From an uncultured Rhodopila sp. (GTDB taxonomy: Bacteria > Pseudomonadota > Alphaproteobacteria > Acetobacterales > Acetobacteraceae): a stretch of DNA of 58,766 bases. The notes under the pieces were generated by a model, which worked only from the letters and a program-made list of their open reading frames with translations, did not search any database and was not told the DNA's origin. Position numbers and translations under genes: made by a program. Location of the stretch: the NCBI GenBank assembly GCA_903851415.1, contig CAINOE010000201.1, positions 1 through 58,766 of the forward strand. Reading direction: 5' to 3'. Below are positions 33,469 to 42,797 of this stretch, in pieces; the stretch's first letter is position 1; each line of letters opens with the position of its first letter.

Positions 33469-33642
33469 ATGTCCGAAGAGTCAGATACTGCCGACAGCGA
33501 CCCGCTCTACCTGGCCGCGCTGGCGGTCGAGCGTGACACCGCCCTCAGCGACGAGATGGCGGAATAGGAAGCCGGCACGGTTGGCGACGGTTTGAGCGAT
33601 CCCGCCGCACCGCTTGCCGATCGGCGTCGCCCTTCGGGATAG
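33469..33642 (+). pseudogene. MazE-like antitoxin remnant with an internal stop
   Basis: A 32-codon frame (MSEESDTADSDPLYLAAL, then VERDTALSDEMAE) ends in TAG at 33565-33567. In the same frame it continues with EAGTVGDGLSDP, matching the usual end of small antitoxins where the stop would be a Trp codon (EMAEW-EAxTVGDGL). So the TAG looks like a nonsense change of TGG. No PemK/MazF toxin is seen beside it. The family call is by resemblance and needs a database check. Confidence 0.4.
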
Positions 33643-34083
33643 TCACTTTAGACGCTTGCGCAGAAACCACCGCGTCTGCTCCCCCGGATAATCCTCCAGC
33701 GTCCCGAACACGCTGTATCCGACCGACTCGTAAAACCCCCGCGCCTGGAACGTATCCAGCCAAACCGAGTGGCACCCCTGCGCCGCCGCATGGCTCTCCG
33801 CGTGCGCCAGCAGCGCCCGGCCGGCGCCCTGGCCGCGCCGATCGGCATGCACCCAGACCGCGTCGATAAACAGCCACCCCCACGCCATCACCCCGCTCAC
33901 TCCGCCAACCAGCCGCCCCTCGGCATCGTCCAGCCGGACGGTGAAGCGGCTGATCTCGAACGGCACCGTCTCGGCATGGAACGTGTTGATCAGTTGCCCG
34001 AGTTCCGCCCGGAAGCCCGACGGCGGCTCGATATCGAGCGTCAGCCGGAGTCCGATCGGAACGCTCAGCGGTTGGTTCGTCAT
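33643..34083 (-). CDS. GNAT-family N-acetyltransferase
   Basis: A 146-residue GNAT acetyltransferase. The acetyl-CoA-binding motif A is VHADRRGQGAGRALLAHAE (R/Q-x-x-G-x-G/A), followed by VWLDTFQARGFYESVGYSVFG, the typical GNAT C terminus. It transfers an acetyl group to an amine, with the substrate unknown. ATG at 34083 (AGGG upstream) is chosen rather than one 10 codons earlier. It is convergent with the preceding gene pair. Confidence 0.85.
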   Translation of the reverse strand: MTNQPLSVPIGLRLTLDIEPPSGFRAELGQLINTFHAETVPFEISRFTVRLDDAEGRLVGGVSGVMAWGWLFIDAVWVHADRRGQGAGRALLAHAESHAAAQGCHSVWLDTFQARGFYESVGYSVFGTLEDYPGEQTRWFLRKRLK

Positions 34084-34178
34084 GTCTGCCCTGCTCGCGC
34101 CGTGTTGATTCATCGCCGACCCCGACTATGCTTGCATCCGTCGTCCCACCCAAGTGGCAGACCCGGGGATCCTCATCC

Positions 34179-35021
34179 ATGTGCTGGCGCTGCCTATCCC
34201 CGCCTGACGGGCGTCCTCCCCTGTCCCGGCGGTCATTCGCCACGGGCGCGCTGTCGGTGGCGGCTGCGCAGTCCATCGATCCGGGCTGTTTTCCGGCGGC
34301 GCGGGACGAGCTCGTGGAACCGCGCATGAGCATGGTGATCCCGCCGGGAACCCAGCGCACGGTGGCTCTGACGCTCGACGCCTGTTCCGGCGCGGCCGAC
34401 ATGCGGATCATCGACACGCTGCTGGCTCTATCTATCCCCGCCACAATCTTCGTGACCGGCCTGTGGCTGCGGTCAAACGGTGCGACGCTGGACCTGCTGC
34501 GGGCGCGCCCGGACCTGTTCTCCTTGCAGAACCACGGCGAGCTTCATTTGCCGCCGATCCTGGGCACCCGCCGCATCTACGGCCTGCCGGTCGCCGGAAC
34601 GCTGGACGCGATCCACCGGGAGGTGGAGCGCGGCGCGGACGCGGTCGCCGCTACCGGAGCCGCCCGGCCGGCGTGGTACCGGGCGGCCGCCGGAATCTAC
34701 AGCCCCGCCGCGATATCTCTGATCGAGTCGATGGATGTCCGGATCGCCGGCTATTCCCTGGTCGCGGACGAAGGTGCCTCGTTGCCCGCGGCGCCGGTCG
34801 CGCACCGGATCGCTGCTGCGGTCAGCGGGGATGTCATCATCGCCCACGTCAACCAGCCGCACCGGCCGAGCGGGGCCGGAGTTGCAGCCGGAGCGACTGA
34901 ACTGCACAAGGCCGGGACGGCGTTCGTTGGCCTGGATGCCTTCCCGATGACCGCGCTGAGGTGCCGGCCGATCGCTACGCCGGCAGCCCGCGTCTCGCGA
35001 TGGACCTACACAACTGCCTGA
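34179..35021 (+). CDS. Polysaccharide deacetylase (NodB-like), predicted Tat export
   Basis: A 280-residue NodB-homology deacetylase. The catalytic segments are degenerate but visible: VALTLDACSG in place of TFDD motif 1, NHGELH as the metal-binding H-x3-H, and a YRAAAGIYSP region as motif 3. The N-terminal SRRSFATGALSVAAAQS is a twin-arginine signal. An upstream ATG at 34128 would add 17 residues and dilute the signal, so 34179 is preferred. It would remove acetyl groups from a surface or exported polysaccharide; the substrate is unknown. Confidence 0.78.
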   Translation: MCWRCLSPPDGRPPLSRRSFATGALSVAAAQSIDPGCFPAARDELVEPRMSMVIPPGTQRTVALTLDACSGAADMRIIDTLLALSIPATIFVTGLWLRSNGATLDLLRARPDLFSLQNHGELHLPPILGTRRIYGLPVAGTLDAIHREVERGADAVAATGAARPAWYRAAAGIYSPAAISLIESMDVRIAGYSLVADEGASLPAAPVAHRIAAAVSGDVIIAHVNQPHRPSGAGVAAGATELHKAGTAFVGLDAFPMTALRCRPIATPAARVSRWTYTTA

Positions 35022-35227
35022 CGCAGCGCGGGTGCCGGAACAGGACGGCCCATTTCAGTCGCAGCCTCGATCCAACTCTCGATCGCTCCCGCGGCGTTGC
35101 GGGCGGCCTGCTCATATGTGTCGCCGTCCGACATGCATCCTGGCAAGTCCGGAACGAAGGCCAGGACGCCACCGCCATCCTCCGCCGAGGCCGGCTCGAT
35201 GATGATCGTGCAGTTATGGTGAGGCAT
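35006..35227 (-). CDS. HicB-family antitoxin
   Basis: A 73-residue HicB antitoxin: CTIIIEPASAEDGGGV, LAFVPDLPGCMSDGD, TYEQAARNAAGAIESWIEAA. ATG at 35227 gives the standard start and overlaps the HicA stop by 14 bp. It lies downstream of HicA in the same operon and is expected to neutralise it and repress the operon. Its 3' end overlaps by 16 bp that of the convergent deacetylase gene. Confidence 0.85.
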   Translation of the reverse strand: MPHHNCTIIIEPASAEDGGGVLAFVPDLPGCMSDGDTYEQAARNAAGAIESWIEAATEMGRPVPAPALRQAVV

Positions 35228-35486
35228 CTGGGCTTTCCACGCGGTCAAGGAACTTTACGAGGCGTCTGACATAGGCTGGCTTAATTGGACGATGCCCGGG
35301 GATGGTCACGATCTCCGTCTGGCTCGCATGGGTCACTTTGTAGTGGTCTCCTCGCTTCGGAGGACGGCAGTCAACACCATAAGCGCGGCAGACACCGATG
35401 ACGTCTCCGATCGTCCAGTCTCCGGCGGGATTGCGCCGCCTTTGCTCTCTGGTGTCGGCCAAGGAAACATCCTCATGGCCGCACAC
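35214..35486 (-). CDS. HicA-family mRNA interferase toxin
   Basis: A 90-residue HicA toxin, a double-stranded-RNA-binding-fold RNase. The C-terminal core RGDHYKVTHASQTEIVTI, with the catalytic His, and PGHRPIKPAYVRRLVKFL are clear. The N-terminal extension of about 25 residues is longer than in minimal HicA proteins. A GTG start at 35486 was used; the exact start is uncertain. Confidence 0.82.
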   Translation of the reverse strand: MCGHEDVSLADTREQRRRNPAGDWTIGDVIGVCRAYGVDCRPPKRGDHYKVTHASQTEIVTIPGHRPIKPAYVRRLVKFLDRVESPDASP

Positions 35487-35557
35487 GTATCGTCAATAAG
35501 TTAGGCTCTTATGGCGCAGCTTGTTGGCCTTGCGAGGCGGACACCGGCCCGTCACCC

Positions 35558-35646
35558 CGTCATGGCGGGCGGAGGCCCGCCATCCACGCCTTTGCAGCAG
35601 CCTGCACCGCATTAAGGCGTGGATGCCGACCTTCGTCGGCATGACG
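35558..35646. repeat. Dispersed palindromic repeat, type B, two arms
   Basis: A CGTCATGGCGGGCGGAGG...GCCCGCCATCCACGCC palindrome is followed, after about 27 bp, by GGCGTGGATGCC and CGTCGGCATGACG, so the two halves are inverted relative to each other. Copies with related sequence lie at 3.8 and 48.5 kb. Confidence 0.8.
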
Positions 35647-35736
35647 TTTTGGCGTTTTGCCGGGCTACAGGCGCCTGCCAACAGACTTCGCCATAAGAGC
35701 CATAAGTTAACGAAGCGTGAATCCCGAAGCCAAACG

Positions 35737-36165
35737 CTACCGGCGCCGATCGAGCCGCGGCTCCGCACGTTCCGGCCGGACGATCTGCGGCTCCTGCCGT
35801 CGGACGGGCCGCATGTTCGGCGGCGGCGCCGGACGTTCCACCGGCCCATCGTCATCATACAAGTCCTGCGCCGCCGGCGGTATCGGCGGCCGATCGGCGT
35901 CCGCGGTCTGGCGGCGGGAGAGTGTCGGGGCGTAGACGTCCTCGAAGTCCAGTTCCTGCCGCCCGGCGGGGAGCCGCAGCGCCAGATGCCGGATTTCCTG
36001 CTGGATCTCGTCCAGCCGCATCTCCATCACGTCCAGGCGAGTCTTCACGCCCAGCACGCTGAACGGCATGAACAGGAACGCCAGCGCATACAGCAGCGTG
36101 GGCACGATAAGCACCAACGGCACCCACCAGGGCACCCAATCGGGCAGGACAAACGGCATGTTCAT
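35737..36165 (-). CDS. Hypothetical protein with one or two TM segments and a Pro/Arg-rich tail
   Basis: A 142-residue protein. A hydrophobic region (about residues 3-38) is followed by a short amphipathic stretch (RLDVMEMRLDEIQQEIRHL) and then a disordered Pro/Arg-rich C-terminal half (PERAEPRLDRRR at the very end). No domain is recognised. ATG at 36165 follows a TTG frame extension that lacks a ribosome-binding site. It lies beside the aminotransferase, divergently. Function unknown. Confidence 0.65.
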   Translation of the reverse strand: MNMPFVLPDWVPWWVPLVLIVPTLLYALAFLFMPFSVLGVKTRLDVMEMRLDEIQQEIRHLALRLPAGRQELDFEDVYAPTLSRRQTADADRPPIPPAAQDLYDDDGPVERPAPPPNMRPVRRQEPQIVRPERAEPRLDRRR

Positions 36166-36236
36166 AACCAAACCGTAGCACTTTCCGACGGCTGCGTGGA
36201 TGGATTTCTGCTGCCCAGCGTGCGAGATTCCGCCGG

Positions 36237-37355
36237 ATGTTGCTGCTTATCCCCGGCCCCGTCACCACCCGTCCCGAGGTCCGCGACGCGCTGACCCGCG
36301 ACATCGCCCCATGGGACAACGATTTCCGTGTTTTCATGGCGCGCCTGCTCAGCCGCATCCAATGCCTGGCCGGCGGCAACGACTCGGAGCACGTCACTTT
36401 GCCGCTGCAAGGCTGCGGACATTTCGTCACCGAGGCCGCCTTGCGCACCTTTCTGCCGCCCGGCGGACGCATCCTGATCCCCGAGACCGGCGCTTATGGC
36501 AACCGGATGATTCGCCTTGCGCGCGAGGCCGGCCGAGTCGCCGTCCCGCTGCCGGTGGGCTTAGGCACGCGAACTGACCCGTCCGCCATCGCCCGCGCCC
36601 TGTCCGAAGACCCGTCGCTGTCGCATGTCGGGCTGGTCTACTCCGAGACCGGCAGCGGCATCGTTCACGACGTCGGCGCCGGTGGCGCCGCGGTCCGGTC
36701 CGCCGGGCGGCGGATCATCGTCGATGCCGTCTCCGCCTTCGGCGCGCTGCCGCTGGACCTTTCGGCCATGCCGGAGGTCGATGCTGCCGTCTTCACCGCC
36801 AACAAATGCCTCGAATCCCTTCCGGGGATCGGCTTTGCCGTCGCCCGCATCGATCGCCTGCCGGCGTGTGAGGGCAACGCCGGAAGCTGGTCGTTCGATC
36901 TGGCAAACATCTACAGCACGGCCCTGCGCGACGGCCCGGGCAGCTTCCGTTTCACGCCACCGGCGCAGATACTGGCGGCACTGGACGTGGCTCTGGATTT
37001 TCTGGAAGCGGAGGGGCAGGGCGCCCGGCTTGCACGCTACACCGCGAACATGCGGACTCTGTACGATGGGGTCGCCGAACTGGACCTGACGCCGTGGCTG
37101 CCGGCCTCGGTGCAGGGGCCGGTGATCGTCAACGTCCATGCTCCTGATGATCCGGCCTGGAACCTCCGGGCTTTCGTCGATTCGTTGAAGTCGCGCGGTT
37201 TTCTGATAAGCAACTTCTTCACCACCCCGACCCCAACGTTCCGCGTCGGCTGCATCGGTGCGATCACTCCCGCGGATATGGCGGGCGCGGTCCGGGCCAT
37301 CGATGCCGCGCTGCGGGAGATCGGGGTCACCCACCGCGAGGCGATCCTAGCATGA
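36237..37355 (+). CDS. PhnW-like 2-aminoethylphosphonate-pyruvate transaminase
   Basis: A 372-residue PLP-dependent class V aminotransferase. IPGPVTTRPEVRDALTRDI at the N terminus, ETGSGIVHDVGAG, DAVSAFGALPLDL and TANKCLESLPGIGFAVAR (Lys for the PLP aldimine) resemble PhnW and, less closely, serine-glyoxylate aminotransferases. PhnW converts 2-aminoethylphosphonate and pyruvate to phosphonoacetaldehyde and alanine. No phosphonate-degradation partner is adjacent; the gene overlaps fhs, which may point to a one-carbon or glyoxylate function instead. The assignment to PhnW is from pattern recognition. Confidence 0.75.
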   Translation: MLLLIPGPVTTRPEVRDALTRDIAPWDNDFRVFMARLLSRIQCLAGGNDSEHVTLPLQGCGHFVTEAALRTFLPPGGRILIPETGAYGNRMIRLAREAGRVAVPLPVGLGTRTDPSAIARALSEDPSLSHVGLVYSETGSGIVHDVGAGGAAVRSAGRRIIVDAVSAFGALPLDLSAMPEVDAAVFTANKCLESLPGIGFAVARIDRLPACEGNAGSWSFDLANIYSTALRDGPGSFRFTPPAQILAALDVALDFLEAEGQGARLARYTANMRTLYDGVAELDLTPWLPASVQGPVIVNVHAPDDPAWNLRAFVDSLKSRGFLISNFFTTPTPTFRVGCIGAITPADMAGAVRAIDAALREIGVTHREAILA

Positions 37356-39022
37356 ACCCTGATCTTGCCATTGCCCGGGCCGCGAAGCTCCAGCCGATCC
37401 AGGAGATCGCCGACAAACTCGGGATCCCGGCGGACGCCGTCGATCCCTATGGCCGTTTCAAGGCCAAGATCAGTCTGGAATTCATTGATAGTTTGCAGTC
37501 GCGGCCGGACGGCGCGCTGGTGCTGGTCACCGGCATCAATCCGACCCCGGCCGGCGAGGGCAAGACGACCACCACCGTCGGCCTGGGCGATGCCCTGAGC
37601 CGCATCGGCAAGCGCACTGTGGTCTGCCTGCGGGAGCCGAGCCTGGGTCCCAGCTTCGGCCTGAAGGGCGGCGCGGCCGGTGGCGGCTACGCCCAGGTCG
37701 TGCCGATGGACCAGATCAACCTGCACTTCACCGGCGATTTCCACGCGATCACCTCGGCCAACAACCTGCTGGCCGCGCTGGTCGACAATTCCATTTACTG
37801 GGGCAACCCGTTCAACCTCGACCCGCGGCGCGTCACCTGGCGCCGCTGCCTGGACATGAACGACCGGGCGCTGCGCCACATCGTCGGCAGCCTGGGCGGA
37901 GTCGCCAACGGCTTCCCGCGCGAGGACGGCTTCGACATTACCGTCGCGTCCGAGGTGATGGCGGTGTTCTGCCTCGCCCGCGATCTGCACGATCTGCAGG
38001 GGCGGCTCGGGCGGATGATCGTCGGGCAGACGCGCGGGCACGCCAACATCACCGCGGCGGACCTGAAGGCCGATGGCGCGATGGCGGTGCTGCTGCGCGA
38101 TGCGATCGCGCCGAACCTGGTGCAGACGCTGGAGGGAACGCCGGCACTGGTGCATGGCGGGCCGTTCGCCAATATCGCGCATGGCTGCAACTCGGTGATG
38201 GCGACCCGGCTGGGTCTGAAGCTGGGCGATGTGGTGGTGACCGAGGCGGGGTTCGGCGCCGATCTTGGTGGGGAGAAATTCCTCGACATCAAATGCCGAT
38301 CGGCTGGGCTGAGGCCGTCCTGCGCGGTGGTGGTGGCGAGCGTGCGGGCGCTGAAGATGCATGGCGGCGTGGCGCGCGATCAACTGGGGCTGGAGAATGT
38401 CGGGGCGGTGAGGCGCGGCGTCGCCAACCTGCAGCGGCATGTCGAGAACATGCAGAAATTCGGGCTGCCGGTGGTGGTCGCGGTCAATCACTTCAAGCTG
38501 GATACCGCTGCGGAGTTCACGGCGGTGCATGACGCGATGGCCGCGCTCGGGATCGAGGCGATTTCCTGCCGGCACTGGGCGCATGGCGGGGCAGGGGCGG
38601 AGAATCTGGCGCGGGCAGTGGCGGCGCGGATTGACTCGGGCGTTGCGGACTACCATCCAATCTACAAGCTGGACATGCCGCTGGCCGAGAAGATTCGCAC
38701 GGTTGCGCGGGAGATCTACCGCGCCGCGGACATCGCTCTGGCGGATGGCGTGGCGAAGCGGCTGGCCGCGTTCGAGGCGGCGGGGTTCGGCGAGGTCCCG
38801 GTGTGCATCGCCAAGACGCAATACAGTTTTACCGCGGATCCGGGGGTGCTGGGAGCACCGGACGGGCATGTGCTGCCGGTGCGGGACGTGCGGCTGTCAG
38901 CAGGGGCGGGTTTCGTGGTGGCGATTTGCGGGGATATCCGGACGATGCCGGGCCTGCCGCGGGTGCCGGCGGCGGAGTCGATCTTTCTCGGGCCGGATGG
39001 CGAGATCGAGGGGCTGTTTTGA
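37352..39022 (+). CDS. fhs: Formate-tetrahydrofolate ligase
   Basis: A 556-residue formate-tetrahydrofolate ligase, which activates formate with ATP and makes 10-formyl-THF. Length and features match: PAGEGKTTTTVGLGDAL (P-loop), EPSLGPSFGLKGGAAGGGYA, NMQKFGLPVVVAVNHF, and the C-terminal KIRTVAREIYRAAD with YSFTADPG. The ATG at 37352 overlaps the stop of the aminotransferase gene by 4 bp, so the two are co-translated. This pairing is not common and is discussed as a finding. Confidence 0.95.
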   Translation: MNPDLAIARAAKLQPIQEIADKLGIPADAVDPYGRFKAKISLEFIDSLQSRPDGALVLVTGINPTPAGEGKTTTTVGLGDALSRIGKRTVVCLREPSLGPSFGLKGGAAGGGYAQVVPMDQINLHFTGDFHAITSANNLLAALVDNSIYWGNPFNLDPRRVTWRRCLDMNDRALRHIVGSLGGVANGFPREDGFDITVASEVMAVFCLARDLHDLQGRLGRMIVGQTRGHANITAADLKADGAMAVLLRDAIAPNLVQTLEGTPALVHGGPFANIAHGCNSVMATRLGLKLGDVVVTEAGFGADLGGEKFLDIKCRSAGLRPSCAVVVASVRALKMHGGVARDQLGLENVGAVRRGVANLQRHVENMQKFGLPVVVAVNHFKLDTAAEFTAVHDAMAALGIEAISCRHWAHGGAGAENLARAVAARIDSGVADYHPIYKLDMPLAEKIRTVAREIYRAADIALADGVAKRLAAFEAAGFGEVPVCIAKTQYSFTADPGVLGAPDGHVLPVRDVRLSAGAGFVVAICGDIRTMPGLPRVPAAESIFLGPDGEIEGLF

Positions 39023-39560
39023 GGCTGGGCTGCGCGTTCGGGGCTTGCGCTTTGCAAGATCCGGCTTCCGGCGAGCGTCTGTCATGAGCGTGACGTGATG
39101 CGGTTGCGGGGCTGCTCGCGGGCCGGCCCGGGATCACGCTCGCGAGATGGGGGTTGAGCTCGTGCGGCTTGGACACTTGCCGCCGCGTGGCCGCGCAAGC
39201 TGGGCGCCCGCCTCGCTGACCGTGCTGCTCGGGCTCGGGCGTCCGGCCGGGTTGGTTCCGCCGGGGTCGAAGTGGGCCGAAACTCACGAAACAGCCTCGC
39301 AGTAGGTGCAGTGACGCTCAATAATAAGCGGCTCGACGCGCAATAGATGTGTCCCGGCGTGCATTAGCTGATTCGCCAGTCGGCGTCGGACGCACAATGG
39401 CGTCCGAGATCTCTCCGGAAGTCCGCGGCTTTTTGCGCCAATACGTCAAGACGCCGGGAGCTGGCGTCCCGGAAAGCCGCAAGCAACCCTATTGAGGCGC
39501 GTAGCTGTCGAAAACCGAGGCGACCAACCGACCCAACGATATAGCCGCGCTACGCCTCTG
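39023..39560. other. Intergenic region, remnant only
   Basis: A 538-bp gap between fhs and the RND-pump gene (which runs toward it). No coherent gene is visible on either strand. One short fragment at 39.4 kb is listed separately. The rest appears to be unstructured spacer. Confidence 0.5.
39397..39495 (+). pseudogene. Short N-terminal gene fragment
   Basis: A 32-codon frame encodes MASEISPEVRGFLRQYV, then KTPGAGVPESRKQPY. The first 15 residues resemble the start of a family of alphaproteobacterial proteins of the ISPEVRxFL type, but the rest of such a gene (including the VEQLE region) is missing. I read it as a decayed gene start; the resemblance is from memory and uncertain. Confidence 0.25.
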
Positions 39561-42500
39561 CTAATGACCGACATGCGTCTGGGTTGCGGCAACCGCAGCG
39601 CCCCTGCCGTCGCGGCTTTGATTCCGCAAGTCATGCGGATTGACTGAAGCGCGGGCACGGACGAGGCCAATCCGTTGCATCAACGTGTAGAACGCCGGCG
39701 TGAAGATCAGCCCGAAGCCGGTCACGCCAAGCATGCCCGCGAAGACGGCGGTGCCAAGCGACTGGCGCATCTCGGCCCCGGCACCGGTCGCAACCACCAG
39801 CGGCGCCACGCCGAGAATGAACGCGAGCGATGTCATCAGTATCGGCCGCAGCCGGCGCCGCGCGGCACTGACCGCCGCGTCAGCGGGCGTGCTGCCGGCT
39901 TCCTGAGCCTGGCGCGCAAACTCAACAATCAGGATGGCATTTTTCGCCGCCAGCCCGACCAGGACCACGAAGCCGATCTGGGCGAGGATGTCTATCGGCA
40001 AGCCGCGAAACCCCAGGCCGGTGACGGAGGCGAGCAGGCACATCGGCACGATCAGCACCACTGAAAGCGGCAGTTTCCAGCTCTCGTAATTCGCCGCCAG
40101 CACCAGGAAGACAAACAGCGCGGCGGCGCCGAACACCAGCATTGTCGGCGTGCCTTTTTGCTCCTGCTGAAAGGCGATCTCGGTCCATTCGAAGCCGATG
40201 CCGGGCGGCAGCACCTGTGCCGCCAGCGTTTCCATCCGTTGCAGCGCCGTGCCGGTCGCCACGCCGGGAGCCGCCACGCCCTGCACCTCGGCCGCCGGAA
40301 ACAGGTTGTACCGCGGCACGCGATACGGGATCGTCGTGTCCTTCAGGCGCGCGACCGTGCCGATGGGCACCATCTCACCGGCGGCGTTGCGCGCCTTGAG
40401 GCCCATCAGGTCCTGCCGGTCACGCCGGAACCGGCTGTCGGCCTGGGCGATCACCTCGTACGTTCTGCCCAGGAAATTGAAGTCGTTGACGTATTGCGAG
40501 CCGAGATAGACCTGAAGCGTATCGAAAACGTCCGTCGGGGTCAGGCCGACCTTTTCGGCCTTTAAACGATCGATGTCGGCGTAGACCGAGGGCGAGCCGG
40601 CATTCAGCAGCGTAAATACCCCGGCAAAGTCCGGGTCCTTGTTGGCCGCCGCCACCAGCGCATTCGTGGCGTCCACGAGGGCTTGCGTGCCAAGTCCGGT
40701 GCGATCCTCCAGCATCATCTTGAAGCCGCCGGAATTGCCGATTCCCTGCACCGGCGGCGGCGGGATCGTCAGCACGTAGGCGCCCTGGATCACCGACAGC
40801 CGCTTGCGCAGATCTGCCAGCACCGAGTTCGCCGTCACCCCCTTGATGGAATGGTTATACAGCGACGGCAGTCCGGAAAAGATCGTCCCGGCGTTGGAGG
40901 CGACCGTGAACGTCGTCGCATCGAGGCCGGCGAACGGCGCGACGTGCTCGACACCAGGCGTCTTCAGGATTATGTCGATCGCCTGCTTCACCACCTGCTC
41001 GGTTCGCTCCAGGCTGGCGCCCGGGGGAAGCTGCAGGACGGTGATCAGGTATCCCTGGTCCTGCTCCGGAATGAACCCGGTCGGCGTGCGGGCGAATTGC
41101 ACGCCGGCGACGGCGATCAGGGCGACATAGACCGCGACGACGACGGCCAATCCGCGCACCAGGCGCTGAGTCAGCTTGCCGTAGCTGTCCGAGAGTTTCT
41201 CGAACCCCCGGTTGAACACACCGAACGCGGCGCGGATCGCCCGTCCGGCGAGATTTCCGCTCCCCGCCTGATGCGGATCATGCGCGTCGAGCAGCAGCGC
41301 GCACAGCGCCGGGCTGAGGGTCAGCGAAACAATCAGCGAAATCACCGTCGAGGCCGCGATCGTTACGGCAAACTGGCGGAAGAACTGCCCGGAAATGCCG
41401 GACAGGAAGGCGGACGGGACGAACACGGCGCACAGCGTCAGCGCGATGGACACCAGCGCGCCGCCGACTTCGTCCATGGTGCGATGCGCTGCCTCACGCG
41501 GACTCATGCCGGCGGCGATGTTGCGCTCGACGTTCTCCACGACGACGATCGCGTCGTCCACGACAATGCCGACGGCCAATACCAGGCCGAACAGCGACAG
41601 GTTGTTCAGCGATATACCCAAAGGCAGCAGGATGGCGAAGGTGCCGATGAGCGAAACCGGAATGGCGATCACCGGGATCAGCGAGGCGCGCAAGGTTTGC
41701 AGGAACAGGAAGACGACGCCAACGACCAGCAGGATCGCAACGAAGATCGTGGTCACCACCTCGCGCACGGACTTCGCCACGAAGATCGTCGGGTCGTAGA
41801 TGACAATGGACGAAACCCCGGGCGGGAAGTCCTTCTTCAGGCCCTGCATGGTGTCGAGGACTTCGTGCTCGACCTCCAGCGAATTCGCGCCTGGCAGGGC
41901 GAAGATCAGCAAGGGCAGGCCCTCGCTGCGGTCCATGTAGGCGGTGGAGCCGTAATCGGCGGCGCCGATCTCCACCCGGCCGACGTCGCGAATGCGGGTC
42001 GCGCGGCCCTGCGAATCGGTTTTGAGGATGATGTCGGCGAACTGCTCCGGCGTGCTCAGGCGGCCGAGCGTCTGAACGTTGATCTGATACGCCGCGTTGC
42101 CGGATATCGGCGGCTGGTTCAAAATGCCGGCGGAAACCTGAATATTCTGCGCGCGTAACGCAGCGAGCACCTCGCCGGCGTTCAGGTTGTAGGCGGCCAC
42201 CTTGTCGGGATCGAGCCAGATGCGCATCGCGTAGTCGCGCGCTCCGAACAACTGCACATTGCCCACGCCCGGCAGACGCGCCAGGGCGTCCTTTACATGC
42301 AGGGTCGCATAGTTCGACAGATACAGGTTGTCGCGCGATCCGTCGGGCGAATACAGATGCACCGCGAGCAGGATGTTCGGCGTCGCCTTCTGCACCTGGA
42401 CGCCCAGCCGCTGCACGTCCTCCGGCAGCCTCGGCAGCGCGTCCTGCACCCGGTTCTGGGTCAGCATCTGCGCGACATTCAGATCCGTGCCGATACGGAA

Positions 42501-42785
42501 CGTGACGGTGATCGTGAGGTTGCCGTCCCCGGTGGACTGGCTGCTCATGTAGATCATGTCCTCGACGCCGTTGATCTGCTGCTCAAGCGGCGTCGCGACT
42601 GTCTGGCTGACGACCTGGGCGGAGGCGCCGGGATAGCTCGTGGTCACCTGCACTGTCGGCGGAACGATCTCGGGATATTGCGAGACCGGCAGGATCAGCA
42701 GCGCGCCAAGCCCCACAAGCGTTAGAAAGACGCTGACCACGGTCGCCAGGATGGGGCGATCGATAAACAGATGGGTGAAGCGCAT
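39561..42785 (-). CDS. RND-type efflux transporter permease (AcrB/MexF-like)
   Basis: A 1074-residue HAE1-type RND pump, the inner-membrane proton-driven part of a tripartite exporter. MRFTHLFIDRPILATVVS is the typical start, GVEDMIYMSSQSTGDG and LGVQVQK follow, and the TM4 motif GIVVDDAIVVVENVER carries the two conserved Asp of the proton relay. The C terminus (MRQSLGTAVFAGM...) is complete. ATG at 42785 is 12 bp downstream of the adaptor gene stop, so both are one operon. The pump resembles MexF/AcrB; substrates are probably hydrophobic drugs or solvents. No TolC-like outer-membrane gene is nearby. Confidence 0.95.
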   Translation of the reverse strand: MRFTHLFIDRPILATVVSVFLTLVGLGALLILPVSQYPEIVPPTVQVTTSYPGASAQVVSQTVATPLEQQINGVEDMIYMSSQSTGDGNLTITVTFRIGTDLNVAQMLTQNRVQDALPRLPEDVQRLGVQVQKATPNILLAVHLYSPDGSRDNLYLSNYATLHVKDALARLPGVGNVQLFGARDYAMRIWLDPDKVAAYNLNAGEVLAALRAQNIQVSAGILNQPPISGNAAYQINVQTLGRLSTPEQFADIILKTDSQGRATRIRDVGRVEIGAADYGSTAYMDRSEGLPLLIFALPGANSLEVEHEVLDTMQGLKKDFPPGVSSIVIYDPTIFVAKSVREVVTTIFVAILLVVGVVFLFLQTLRASLIPVIAIPVSLIGTFAILLPLGISLNNLSLFGLVLAVGIVVDDAIVVVENVERNIAAGMSPREAAHRTMDEVGGALVSIALTLCAVFVPSAFLSGISGQFFRQFAVTIAASTVISLIVSLTLSPALCALLLDAHDPHQAGSGNLAGRAIRAAFGVFNRGFEKLSDSYGKLTQRLVRGLAVVVAVYVALIAVAGVQFARTPTGFIPEQDQGYLITVLQLPPGASLERTEQVVKQAIDIILKTPGVEHVAPFAGLDATTFTVASNAGTIFSGLPSLYNHSIKGVTANSVLADLRKRLSVIQGAYVLTIPPPPVQGIGNSGGFKMMLEDRTGLGTQALVDATNALVAAANKDPDFAGVFTLLNAGSPSVYADIDRLKAEKVGLTPTDVFDTLQVYLGSQYVNDFNFLGRTYEVIAQADSRFRRDRQDLMGLKARNAAGEMVPIGTVARLKDTTIPYRVPRYNLFPAAEVQGVAAPGVATGTALQRMETLAAQVLPPGIGFEWTEIAFQQEQKGTPTMLVFGAAALFVFLVLAANYESWKLPLSVVLIVPMCLLASVTGLGFRGLPIDILAQIGFVVLVGLAAKNAILIVEFARQAQEAGSTPADAAVSAARRRLRPILMTSLAFILGVAPLVVATGAGAEMRQSLGTAVFAGMLGVTGFGLIFTPAFYTLMQRIGLVRARASVNPHDLRNQSRDGRGAAVAATQTHVGH

Positions 42786-42797
42786 CAGGCTCGTCCC

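Noticed and set aside
37037..38869. A 610-codon minus-strand frame across fhs and the aminotransferase gene
   Set aside because: It runs antisense to fhs, has an unnatural composition and no match to a known family.
40683..42158. A 491-codon plus-strand frame antisense to the RND permease
   Set aside because: The RND frame is clear and long; the plus-strand product is biased in Arg, Gln and Asp and looks like a mirror frame.
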